Origin: Pectinophora gossypiella
Taxonomy: Eukaryota; Arthropoda; Insecta; Lepidoptera; Gelechiidae
Assembly (NCBI RefSeq): GCF_024362695.1
Contig: NC_065408.1
Span: 7,254,001-7,318,000, forward strand
Length of the DNA stretch: 64,000 bases
Direction of reading: 5' to 3'
Part shown: positions 1-13,100 of the stretch, one piece after another
Layout: the number at the start of each line of letters is the position of its first letter
Numbering within the stretch: the stretch's first letter is position 1
Made by a program: the position numbers and the translations under genes
The notes under the pieces: generated by a model
Database searches by the model: none
Told to the model about the DNA's origin: nothing
The model's input: only the letters and a program-made list of their open reading frames with translations

Positions 1-370
1 GGTCTGCAGTTAATTTCGGCCCATTTGCTGGCTTATGCGGTACCAGTCCACGATCCTTCAACCTTCTTCTAATTGTAGAGTCACTTACAGCCACCCTTCG
101 TACAACACGAAGCCGCTGCTGCAGTTGAAAAGCGTTAAGGCGTCGATTTCTTAAAGAAGTTGTTACAATAAATCGATCATCTCGCTCAGAAGTGACCCGA
201 TTCCTGCCAGATCCTGAACGGCGCGTGAACAAACCAGTCTCCCGATAACGTTTATAGACTCTATGAACAGATGACAGGCTTAGATGCAGTCTTGCAGCCA
301 CAACACGCTGACTAAGGCCAGAATCCAGCAATGCCACAACTTGGGCGGCTTCTGTGGGCGAAGTATCCAT
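1..370 (-). mobile_element. Tc1-like transposase, N-terminal part (truncated by window edge)
   Basis: The minus strand is open from an ATG at 370 to base 1 (123 codons) and runs off the window. It starts MDTSPTEAAQVVALLDSGLS and continues with a helix-turn-helix stretch (SQRVVAARLHLSLSSVHRVY), a basic linker (TRRSGSGRNR) and a second helical segment (RRVAVSDSTIRRRLK). This is the paired-like DNA-binding arrangement of Tc1/mariner transposases, which bind the terminal inverted repeats and cut and paste the element. The DDE catalytic domain would lie outside the window. No frameshift is visible in the part present, so the copy may be intact or young. The terminal repeat should lie somewhere in 371-520, but I could not pair it without the other end. 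Confidence 0.8.
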
Positions 371-1102
371 ACGTTTTAGAAAAAAAACCTTTTTTCAGAC
401 GTCCCAAAGTCACAGTATTGAAATAAAAAACAAAAAGTTTAAGGATAGGCGCCAATTTTTAGTTGTTAAACGCTAAATGTACTCCAACCCTAAACACACA
501 TTTGTCTCAAAACAGTGATTCATTTCGTTTATAAGATAAACAAATGAAATTCTAATTTTGAATTTAGAATTTTCGCTTATTACTGTAATGGCCAAACTGC
601 CAGCTATACATTTATGTATTTTTTTTCATCGTATGAATTCTTTTTTGTGTTAAATTCGGACAGAAACAATGAAAACGGAAGTGTTTCGATTTTTTTGATG
701 AGAAGTGTATATATGAAACAACCAGCAACTAAAGAGATCGTCATAAAATAATTTATAAAAGAACGCACCCATAAAAATGTCAAAGCTTATCACTATAAAC
801 CAGCTAAATAAAATTCATGAAAAAAACTGAATCTATCTCTTTTTATCACCTGCAGTAACGGTAATGTTATCTCACAAATAAATCCCTCGTACAATCTTCT
901 CTGTACGTTCACGTAATACACACAAATTCCGCAATCAACTGTGCTTGTGAAAATAATTGATTAAATCACGATTTTGATTACCATTTACTCTTTCTCCTTT
1001 TAGTTTTATAGGTGTGCAAGTTTGCGCACATTTTGCTTAAGTATTTATTGTAAAATAGTGATTATGTGTTAATAAAAATCGTTAAATACTGCGGGAGATC
1101 CA
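371..1102. other. Transposon flank and importin-13 upstream region
   Basis: There is no gene here. The left part probably contains the Tc1-like element's untranslated end. The right part (about 840-1102) leads into the importin-13 start codon and should hold its promoter and 5' UTR. I see no convincing TATA box or initiator that fixes a start site. Confidence 0.4.
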
Positions 1103-4100
1103 ATGGAGTATACAGCACAGAATCTTGAATATGCTGTGTCTGTCTTCTACAATGGAGAGCAATCGGAGCGAGCCAGGGCTCACACCTGGCTTACGGCGGC
1201 ACAACGGGCGCCTGAAGCCTGGAAGTTTGTCTGGGAACTGCTTCAACCCAACAAGGTAAGTGTTCCCTCTATGTATGTATCTAGGAATCAACATCTTCCC
1301 CTGAAAAGTCTATACTGAAATATTACATGTTAACGAATGTTACCCAACCAAACTAGTTAAGGTTTAAATTTATAAGTGTAAAATGTTATACTTCTTTGTA
1401 TATAAATTATGATACATTCTTTTCCTATTGAAAATTTTGTTATTGATTTCTTATGGCTTGGACTTGTTTCAATAAATGATTTGCTCTATATCATTAACTT
1501 TCTTTGACTCATTGGCAATTTATTTTGTTTACTTTGTTTTTGACCTTTATTATATTGTGTACTATTTTGAAGTACACATTCCAGGGCACAGAAATACAGT
1601 TCTATGCTGCAACAACACTCCATACCAAGATTCTGCGATGTTGGAATGAACTGCCTCCAGAGAGCCACGAAGAGCTCAAAGAGAAGATCTTACAGGCTGT
1701 CCATGCTTATGCTAAGGGCCCCAAAATAGTCACTAATAGATTATGTATCAGTGTAAGTTATTTTTTTTCAATCCTTCAGTTTAGTATAGTTTAATATTTA
1801 TTTATTTTTAGATTTGTGTGATTTAATGTTTAAACACACAAAAAAGCTTTAGAACATTAGCATTATATATTTATAAATTCAGTTTAAGATTGTTTAATTC
1901 TGAGTTTAATCTTACTTTTAAGAATTTTTAATGTTAATGTGCTTTTCTTAAATGTAATTTTTATTTATATTTAACCTTTTTTGTTACTGGTTTTCCTGAA
2001 TAGTGTTTGCTGGATGACTTAACAGAGTTTGTTTACAGTTGGCAGCTTTCATCCTGCAGCAGGGCACACAGGACTTAGCCACCATCCTGCGGCCACTGTC
2101 GACACCAGAGAATACATCACTTTTGCTTGAAGTACTTACTGTGATTCCTGAGGAGGTCTGTAGATTTAGAAGTATTATAAATAAAATAATAAAAATAATC
2201 TAGTAACAATTATTTCATTGATAAGCTTATTGTTCCCTAGTGTTTTAACGGTTTCTATTCCGGTCTCTACTTACCTAACGTGAACATATTGACAGGTGCT
2301 AATTATTATAAGCTATACTTCAAATATCTACAGCCAGTATCTACCTATTTGTAATATAATATAATAGATTTTATTAGAGATACTTTCATGTCATCTGCCC
2401 ATAATAAAATTTCAGATATCTTATCCTATAGCTTTCAGTCTAATCGGTTTTTAGTATAAAATAACATAAAGGTAATAAGTATTATGTCCGGCACAGTATA
2501 ACAGCATGACAATGGGCTCGTCACTGCGGTCCAGGAACCGCACGGCGCTGCAGCAAGCGTGTCCAATGGTGCTGGATGACATGCTGAGGTGTTTGCAGAC
2601 TGTCTACAAGTAAGATTTTATTTTTTTATAGTTTTTGATGCAGATATTCTAAAGTATTAATGAATGTATTAATATGTAGTAAAAAATGCTTATGAATTTG
2701 CGTTCCCAAACTATCGATATTGCTTCTACGATATTGATAATGAAGATGGAAAATTCCACTTTATATCAACTTACAATCATGGTTTGAATCATCCCTCTGA
2801 GTATTTGTTACGGTGTCACTAACACCTTGTATTACTATTTGCCTACATAACACTACTTTGAATGCGTCTTACGTATATACGCGAGTTATGCGTACACGTA
2901 CCCAGTACGGCCTAAGAGTCCTTTCCTACAATTACGTTTTTTTTTTTTCAACTTATGTTCGTTCGCCAGTGAGTACGCGGCAGAGCCGCCATCGGAAGCA
3001 GTAATATCATCATGGACGACGGCGGCGGTGTGCGCCTGCAGCTGGCTGTCCCTGGGCGGAGACGACCCTGACGCGCCGGCCGGCGTGGCGCTGCCGGAGC
3101 GCCTGCCCCTCTGCCGCGCGCTACTAGCAGTCGTGCGCGTCCTGTTCACGTCAGTAAACACTACACTACACTAGTAGCATAGAATAACGAATAATACTAC
3201 GTATAGAACGGCAACTCTCCGCTCCCCACCAGCGGCTGAGCTAGGTTTACCTCACCCGCCCTCGGCCTTACTGTAATCTTCAGTCGTATGGTCGTCAGAC
3301 ATCACACACACAGATGCGCGATTACGATAACGTCATTGTGTAGTGTATGTGTAAAACGTATTTTTGTATAAAGTGTTCGGGGTGTGTTAGTATTACAACA
3401 TCTCTAGGCGGGACGGCACAGACGCGTCGGTGGGCTTGGCGATGTCTGACCACCTGCGATCTGTATTTCTACTTTGTATTAATGTACCTGCTTCAATGGT
3501 TGACGGAAAAACTACTCGGATTTGGGAAGTACTGTTATACCTAGTTGGTTGGCTAGTGCAGGTTATTTCGCTGGAAATCCAGAGTGGAAACACCACCAGC
3601 CTAATAAGCACTTTCCCATCGGGTGCGATTCGGAGCGATCTTTTCGACTAGACCTGCCTGTAAGTTATCAATTTATATTATGTATCTATTATAGGCTGCC
3701 CGCGTATTATTGTGCTACGTGTATGATTTTGCTACATATTTGAAATGTTATCTACCAGGTGGAACGAGGCAGTGAGCGACACGGCACTGGACGCGTGCGA
3801 GGCGTGCCTGTCGTGCGTGCGGGCGGCGGGAGGGGGCGCGGCGGCGGCGCGGTTCCCCGAGGCGGCCTTGCAGCTGGCGGACGAGCTGGCCGCGCTCGCC
3901 ACGCCCATCATGCAGCGAGACAACGTGCCTAACTCCATCAATGAGGTATAATTGTTTGCCAATTTCTGTCTGTGCTGGGCTAGGAGAACGGAGTCGCATC
4001 GTAAAGTTTCCTTTTTACCATTTTAGTAAACCCTAAAAACGTAGAATGCTGGATAGCTTTCTGAACATGTCACAAAGGCTGAGGATAAGGGATTTAAAAA

Positions 4101-7100
4101 GTAATATGTTTTGTTTAAAATCTCTTCCTTTTTTGATTGCATGTAATACCTATAGAGTTGACTTGTACATGGTTCCAGACACTATAGTTTAATATTGGAG
4201 ATAGGATTTAAATAGCTTTTAAACTGTTTGTTTGTCCTTTCTCGGGTACCACTTATCTAACCTTTAGGTAATTGACAGGTCCGGTGTTAAGATTGACTGC
4301 CGCCTACAACACACTTCTTATTCTTCTAGGAACTGGTATCAGCAGTCATAACCTGCTGCGTGAGCATAGTAGAGTGGCACTCCCACGCGGTGGTGGCGGC
4401 GGCGGAGCGCGAGCCGCCCCACGCCGGGGCGCGGCAACTGCTCGAGTTGTTGCTCGCGGGGCAGGCCGCGCCTGGACACTACCCGCTGCACGAGACCCGG
4501 TCCAACCTGGTCTTTGGAGCCTGGTATACATTGCAGGTGAGATTTAAACAAATCTGATGTATCCATTGTGAAGAAACACAACTACGTCCAACCCCTCTCC
4601 GGGACGCGGCAACTGCTGGTGTTATAACTAGTTGTACAAGCCAGGCCGGCCCTGAACAGTATTCTCTACAAGACCGAGTCCAATCTGGTATTTAGAGCAG
4701 ACTCTATATGCCAGAGCATATATTGCGAGTTTAATCCTATGTTAAAAAATTAAGATCATAAACATTGCTTTAAACATCACTCTTCAAATCGCCAGAGCAA
4801 GGCAAGGATAAGCTGCTTGCATTGTCCACAATAGACCGCCAATAACATATGTCGCAGTACAAATTTGATGTTTTATTGACGAACTCCCGCATTCATTACC
4901 AACATAAAGACTCTTTGCCTCCAATACCTTCAATAATCTATTATAATTTTTCATTCCCCAGGACGAAGTACTAAACATTCTGGAAGGTTCTCGCAAGATC
5001 CACGAGGTGTGGCGCGACCTGTTCTCGCGGCTGCTGACGGCGCTGGTGGCCAAGTCGGAGGCACACGAGAGCGCGCTCTCAAGAGACGATCTCGAATTGT
5101 TGCGCTGCTACCGCCAGGACATCGCCGATACCGTCGTTAGTACCGATACTTTGTACTTAAGACTAAACCTTCTGGAAGGTTCTCGTAAGATGTACCATGT
5201 CGGAGACGCACGAGGGTGCGCTTTAATGGTACGATCTCGAGTTGCTGCGCTGCTATCAGCAGGACATCGCCGATACTGTCGTTAGTACTGATACTTTACA
5301 CTTAGACTAGAACCTTCTGGAAGGTTCTCGTAAGATGCACCAAGTCGGAGACGCACGAGAGTGCCCTCTAAGGGTATGATGTCGAGTTGCTGCGCTGCTA
5401 TCGGCAGGACATCGCCGATACTGTCGTTAGAACTGATGCTTTATACTTCTGGAAGGTTCTTGTAAGATCCACCAAGTCGGAGAGTGCGCTCTAAAAGTAC
5501 AAATACGAGCTGCTGCGCTGTTACTGTCGTTACTAATATTTTATACTATAGATTGTATTTGAAAACCGTGCCAGTGTCTATAATCAGCCAAAAAAATTTT
5601 GTCGATTGTGGCGTCCGCAAATAAAAATATAATTGTTCTGTATGACAGATGTACTGCTACGGCATCCTCGGCGAGTGGTGCTGGGCGACTGTAGAAGCGG
5701 CATATTCGTCAGCTACAACAGAGACGCGGCGCGAGGCTGCTCTACACGTGTTTCTGGCTCTAGCGGACTCGGCGCCGCACCAACGCGCGCCTGCGCCGCT
5801 CACCGCCATGCTGCTGCACGCCGTACAGGCCGCGCACGACGCCCAGGACAAGCGCACGCTCAATACTGCGCTCGATTGTCTCGGTCAGTAATAACTAAAG
5901 CCTTATTTACGTATCTATATTGTGTATTTTGAGTTGAAAATATCATCATTTTTTAAAATTATCTTCAAATGGCTTTTTATTTCAATACCATCCAAAGAAG
6001 AGATTTGCATAGCCAATTAGAAGAGTTGACTTTTATATGGGTAACACAGAGGGTGAGGCAGACGTCATAAGGTCGCTTTGTTGTTGCAGGGAGCTACGCG
6101 TCGTGGGTGAGCTCGATGGGCGCGGGGCGCGGCGAGGAGGTGGGCGCAGCGTGCGTGCGCGCCGTGGGCGCGGCGCTGGCCCGCTGCCCGTCCACGGCCG
6201 CGCTGGCGCTGCGCAAGCTGTGCGCCGACTGCGCCGCGCCCGCCGCCGCGCTCGCGCCCGATATCGTGCGCGCCGCCCTCGTACGTAGCCCGCACACACG
6301 CACGCACACACATACACCATTACTATTGGACATCCATTCTAGGTCATACGCCTATATCCTCGCCAGCTTAGGTCATCATCATTATCAATTTAAGAGCCAC
6401 GCTCTTGACGGTGCAGCATAACTCTTAGCGGTGCGGTGTCGGTGATGCAAAAGTAGCATGGAAAATGCTGCACCGACAAGAGCTTAGGTCATGTGGACCT
6501 AGAAAAAAACATTTCCATCATGCCCGATTTCGATTATGACGCTGCGAACGGGGCAAATGCAGACGATGTTTTGTTTGTTTTGTTAGTGTGACCTTATTTC
6601 TAAGGATACAGGTTCGGTACGATGTTTTATAATAAGGTAGCTTCCAACTAGTCAAATCAGTTCCTTTTACTTCACGTCAACACACAAAATTACTATGGAA
6701 TTTATATGAAAAAGCAACTTGAGACGTCATTAAAAATCCCGATAAAATGTCGCATTTCTTTATAATTCATAAATAAGGTACATAGAAAATGTTTTTTTGT
6801 CTACCTTAGATCTGTCTTTATTTAGTAATCAGATTTTTATATCTAATTTAATTTATCTTTGACCTAGGAAACTACCCAATTATTTGACTGTCCCCCCCAG
6901 GGCCCAGTGAGCCGGTCGGACACGTGGGTGCGGCGGCAGCTGCTGGGCGCGGCGGGCGCGGCGCTGTCGGCCGCCGAGCTGGACGCCGCCACGCCGCTGC
7001 TGCACGAGCTGGCCCGCATGCTGGAGCAGGACATGAGGCAACAGGTGCGTACAATGCGCCACTCGGTCTACCATCACGAGACACGGAACTTGCTTGAAAA

Positions 7101-10100
7101 AGCGAGTGCTATTTCAAGCAAGTTCCGTTTTTCAAGAGAGTTTTTTTTCTTTCGTCATAGAGTTATGACGTCATAGAAAAACGTTTTTCTTGATTAAAAT
7201 TCACAAATAAATTAAATAGAAAAAAATTTTTTTTTTTTCTTTAGTTTTAGATCTGTCTTTGTTTAGTAAACAGAATTTCATAATTTAACTTGAACCTAGT
7301 ACACGAGCCAATTTTGATAATAATGATTCGAACGCTAGGTTAAAAGTACAGTTGTGTTGTGGTATACAGGCGTCGGAGCCCGAACGATGCCGCGGGTCTG
7401 CGGAGTGCGCGGCGTCGCTGCTGGGCGCGCTGGCGGCGCGGCCCGAGCTGGCCGCCGCGCTGTTCCGCACGCTGCTGCCCACGCTGCCCGCCTTCGCGCA
7501 GCACCACTCGCTGGTCGAGGTCGGTACTCTCACACACCACACCACCAGTCAGCCTATTACATCACTATCTAAAGTTGACTGACACCATACAGTAAACAAT
7601 ATACTACTTTACACTGATACCATAGAGTAAAGAATACATCTATGGTCAGTGGAGGCGCACGTTACCTTAGAATTTTTGAATTTTTAGGTCGCTGGTTGTT
7701 TCTCCTTGGTAACTTGTCCAACAAGAGCGAATTGTTACATTTGCACTGCACTCACTTTACACAGCACTTTTTCAGTTTATATTTGCGTTTTGCGTTATGT
7801 ATTTTATAGTTCAATGAGTTTATATTTGAGAAGTCAATACAAATGCGCGCGCGTTGACCCTCTTGTACACAGATGACGACACACACTGATTTGACAGGTG
7901 ACAGTTCGTATATTCTTTTTTTTTTTTTTTTTAAACGTGCGCCGGAAAAGGAAGGGTTTGTGAGTGATTGAGTTGTGTGTTCGAATACATATATAAATAA
8001 TAGTTTAAAAACTAAATATAAACATCGGCGCAGCCAACTTCGGGGGGCCTAGAGGTTTCCTCTACATTGCAAGAAAGAGTTGAATATTTAATGAATTAAA
8101 GTTAAGAATTTAATGAACTAATTTTAAGAGTAAGAGCGTTTGAGAATATTTATTGTAAATAATTATTGCAACGGTAGTGGACAAAGTCGAGTTACAGGCC
8201 GTACATAACTACTAGTAGCAGTTTTAACTTTAACTGCGCGAATGATTTTGTCTTTTCCGGGATAAATCTCTGAGACAATAGCCAAAGGCCAATACATTGG
8301 ATGTGAATTGTCACTTTTGACAACAACAACTGTCCCTTCAGTAACAGGCTTTGATGGTTTATTCCATTTATGTCGCTGTTGAAGAGACGTAAGATACTCC
8401 ATGCTCCAACGATTCCAATAACTTTGGACTATTCTATTTAACAGCTGATAGCGAGTCAGTCTGTTTTCGGGGATATTTGAGTCAATACTTTCTGCGGGTA
8501 AGAATTTTAAAGGTGTTATATTTAAGAAATGATTAGGCGTTAATGCGGATAGATCCGAAGGATCGCTAGAAAGTACGCAAATTGGGCGACTGTTAAGCAA
8601 ATGCTCAATTTGAATTAAAATTGTATTAAATTCCTCATAAGTAAGGACTTGCTTGCCGATAGCTTTGTAGAGATGTGTTTTAACACTTTTGACATTTGTC
8701 TCACTTAGGCCATTAAAATGAGGTCCATAAGGAGGGCTATGTTTAAACTGAATCTTATGTTGAGACAGAGCTTGACACAAATCATTGTGTAAATTAGTGG
8801 ACTGTATAAGTGAATAAATTTCGTCTAACTTACGTTTGGCACCCATGAAATTAGTACCACCATCACTGTAAATAATGGAGACTGGGCCTCTGCGTGAGAT
8901 AAAGCGTTTAAAAGCGGCGAGAAATAAATCGGAACTTAGGTCTGTGACCAATTCTAAGTGTAGAGCTTTTGTGGTTAGACACACGAATAAACACACATAG
9001 GCCTTATGGCTTTTTATTCCGCGGCGTCTAATATGCGTTATGAAAAAAGGTCCAGCGTAATCTACAGCTGTGTGAACAAATGATTTAACTTCAGATACTC
9101 TAATAGCGGGGAGATCACCCATTTGGGGATTAGTTATGCGGGGTTTGAGTTTAAAACAAAAGTTACAATTATGTACTGTTTGTCTAACTAGATTTCTAGC
9201 AGCAAGTATCCAATATTTTTGTCTCAGGAGAGCCAATAATAATGCGGGTCCAGTATGCAAGTTAACTTTATGATAATGTTCAACCAGTAAAGAAACAATG
9301 CGGTCTTTAGCCGGTAGTAATATAGGGTGCTTCTGGTCAAATTCCAGTTGAGAATGAAAAAGTCTACCACCGACTCTAAGTATATTTTTATCGTCAATAA
9401 ACGGGTTGAGTTTTACAATGGCTTTATTAGAGCAAATTTTATTATTTTTAAGCGAATGAATTTCTTGAGAAAAGTATTTATTTTGAATATAGCGTACAAT
9501 GTATAGTTCAGATTGTTCTAAGTCATTAACTGTGATAGATCCTTTTGATTTTAATATTTTTGTAAAGCGTAATATATAAACTAATGAATTTAATAACTTT
9601 GACCAAGAGGAGACGCGTCGAGAGAGTTCTAGAATAGGATCAGAGTTTTCTAAGTCATTTGTGGTGTAAATAGGTGCGGCGATAGTTTTAGATTCCTGTT
9701 CATCGTTGTGATTTATTTTAAATTCTTTTACAGGCCAATTAGAGATAGGACCGGATAACCACTGCGGGCCATGAAACCAGAGAGAATTATCTAGTAATCC
9801 TAAAGGCGTTACAGGTCGCGAAATTATGTCGGCGGGATTTTCTACACCACGAACATGAAACCAATGCGGAGCGGGTAAGTATTCATTAATTTGAGAGATT
9901 CTGTTTGCTACGAACGTGTGATATTTATAAGCGGGAGAGTGAATCCAGGTAAGCGTTACTGTAGAGTCAGAGAAAGCGTATATATTATTTATTTTGCAAC
10001 GTTTGCTTAATACGTCACAAACAGCGGCGAGTAACTTTGCGAGTAATAGAGCTGCGCAGAGCTCTAGGCGCGCGAGTGTCTTATTTGGGGAAGATACCTT

Positions 10101-13100
10101 GGATTTAGAGGTAAGTAATTTAACAGAGTTAGCGTGCGAGTCATCACCAGTATCAATGCGTACGTAAATGACAGCACCATAACACTTTTCGCTAGCATCA
10201 GCGAAACCGATAAGTGTGACTCTCATAGAGGAAGTTATACCTACATGGCGTGGTATTTTCAATTTATGTAAGTGAGACAGTTCTTTATGAAATTGTTTCC
10301 ACTTTGTGAAAATGAAATCAGGGACTTCATCATCCCAATCGAGTTGCAGCTTCCAACATTCCTGTACTAACAGCTTCATAAAAGCGACAACTGGGCTGAT
10401 GAGACCTAGCGGGTCGAATAAGCGAGCGGTTATTGAGAGAATTGAGCGTTTCGTACACTTTTCTTGTGATTCAATATGCGTTGAGAAATGAAAATGATCG
10501 TCAGTAGGTTGCCACTGCATACCTACGACTTTTGTAGCTGCGTTAGGATCAGAATCTAAATTTATTGTTTGCGGACTTTTGTGAGAAGAAGAAATGCGTT
10601 GCATGAGAGCGTGGTTATTTGAGATCCATTTAACTAAATTGAAGCCACCAGATTTGAACATATCTACCATTTGTTTATATGTTTTTTCAGCGTTATCTAT
10701 ACCATCAATGGAACAGATGTAGTCGTCCATATACATGTGGTTTTCAGCTTCATAGGCTGCGAGAGGGTGAGTATCGCGGCTGTCTGCGGCGAGTTGGCGA
10801 ACTACACGCATAGCGAGATAAGGTGAGCTTGATACACCGAAACAAACTCTATTGAACTGATATACATCAATAGGAGAATCAGAATCGAATCTGAAAAGAA
10901 TGCGTTGATAAGGTTGATGTTTGAGTGCAAGATGAACTTGGAAATACATCTTTTCGATGTCAGCTATTAGTGCAATAGAGAACATGCGTAAGTTTAAAAG
11001 AAGGTCATAAAGATTACTTTGTAAATTGGGACCTATGTAGAGTAAATCGTTAAGTGACTTGCCTGAAGTAGTTTTACATCCTGCGTTCAATACAATGCGT
11101 GTTTTTGAAGTTTCTTTTTCTGGGCGATAGACAGCTCTATGCGGAATGTAATAAGAGTGAGAATCTTGCGTTAAGTGGTCAACTTTAGTTAAATAGCCTT
11201 GGTCAATGTAAGTTTGAATTGTAGCGTTATAATCTTTGCGTAAATTAGAAGAGTCGAGTTTCTTTTCTAAAGAAAATAGTTGGCGTTTAGCGATTCCATA
11301 AGAGTTCCCTAATTGAGATGGATTCTCTTTGAATGGAAGTTCTACGGTATATCTACCAGTATCATCGCGTGTATACGTTGACTGGAAGATATTTTCACAA
11401 GTCTCATCATCTGGACTTAAATGTTTCCTAATTGGGACATTCTCTATTTCCCAAAAGCGTTGCGTTAAGCGTTCGAGTGAAAGAGATTCTGTATTACAGA
11501 AGAAAGTTTTGTCTGAGTTGTGCATGTTTAGAACGTGAGACGAGTGTGGAGTGTTGTGACTGCAAGTCGAGTTTGTGGGAGATGTGTCTAAAGATTCGTT
11601 TTGAGTGAGAGTACAAGATGAACGTGGCGCGAGCGGTGCGTTGTGCGCGAGCGGTGCGTTGTGCGTGAGCGGTGCGTTGTGCGTGAGCGGTGCGTTGTGC
11701 GTGAGCGGGGCGTTGTGCGTGAGCGGTGCGTTATGAGTGAGCGGTGCGTTGTGCGTCAGCGGTGCGTTATGAGTGAGCGGTGCGTTGTGCGTGAGCGGTG
11801 CGTTGTGCGCGAGCGGTGCGTTGTGCGTGAGCGGTGCGTTGTGCGTGAGCGGTGCGTTGTGCGTGAGCGGGGCGTTGTGCGTGAGCGGTGCGTTATGCGT
11901 GAGTGGTGCGTTATGAGTGAGCGGTGCGTTGTGCGTCAGCGGTGCGTTATGAGTGAGCGGTGCGTTGTGCGTGAGCGGTGCGTTGTGCGTCAGCGGTGCG
12001 TTGTGCGTGAGCGGTGCGTTGTGCGTGAGAGGTGCGTTATGAGTGAGCGGTGCGTTGTGCGTCAGCGGTGCGTTATGAGTGAGCGGTGCGTTGTGCGTGA
12101 GCGGTGCGTTATGAGTGAGGGGTGCGTTGTGCGTGAGCGGTGCGTTATGCGTGAGAGGTGCGTTATGCGTGAGCGGTGCGTTGTGCGTGAGCGGTGCGTT
12201 ATGCGTGAGCGGTGCGTTGTGCGTGAGCGGTGCGTTATGCGTGAGAGGTGCGTTGTGCGTGAGCGGTGCGTTGTGCGTGAGCGGTGCGTTATGCGTGAGC
12301 GGTGCGTTGTGCGTGAGCGGTGCGTTGTGCGTGAGCGGTGCGTTGAGCGTGAGAGGTGCGTTATGCGTGAGCGGTGCGTTGTGCGTGAGCGGTGCGTTAT
12401 GCGTGAGTGGTGCGTTATGCGTGAGCGGTGCGTTGTGCGTGAGCGGTGCGTTATGCGTGAGTGGTGCGTTATGAGTGAGCGGTGCGTTGTGCGTCAGCGG
12501 TGCGTTATGAGTGAGCGGTGCGTTGTGCGTGAGCGGTGCGTTGTGCGTGAGCGGTGCGTTGTGCGTCAGCGGTGCGTTATGAGTGAGCGGTGCGTTGTGA
12601 GTCAACGGTGCGTTGTGAGTCAGCGGTGCGTTGTGCGTGATCGGTGCGTTATGAGTGAGCGGTGCGTTATGCGTAGTAGAAGCGTGAGTGCGTGAATTTT
12701 GAGTGTGCGATGCATGTGAAGTACATTGGGCTTTACCCATAGCGACATATCCGAGAGTAGTTTGTATACCTACTACCGATGAGTTGGGAGCGGTTACTTT
12801 TCCAGAACCAAGTAAAAGCGGGAACAATTCGTTGCCTATCAGGCAATCGATTGCAGCGGGCGCGTAGAACTGCTCATCTGCCAAGGGCAGATCGCATAAG
12901 TGAGACAATTCCGTAACATCAATTTGAGTGTTAGGTAAGTAGTCGGTTATGGTGTCAATTACACGTGCATTTACCGTGTAAAAGCAGCGAGAATCAAAGC
13001 GCGAATACATTTTAAATTGCGTTAATCCGAGAGACTTGCTTTCGATTTGACCGATACCTTTGACGGTCGAAGAAGCGGGTGTAATTTTTAAATTTAAGCG

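Noticed and set aside
12115..12474. 119-codon ORF of GALCVS repeats
   Set aside because: Another frame of the same minisatellite.
11643..12695. 350-codon plus-strand ORF of MRERCVV-type repeats
   Set aside because: It is the antisense of the coding minisatellite. The 18-bp unit has no stop on either strand, so the ORF length carries no information.
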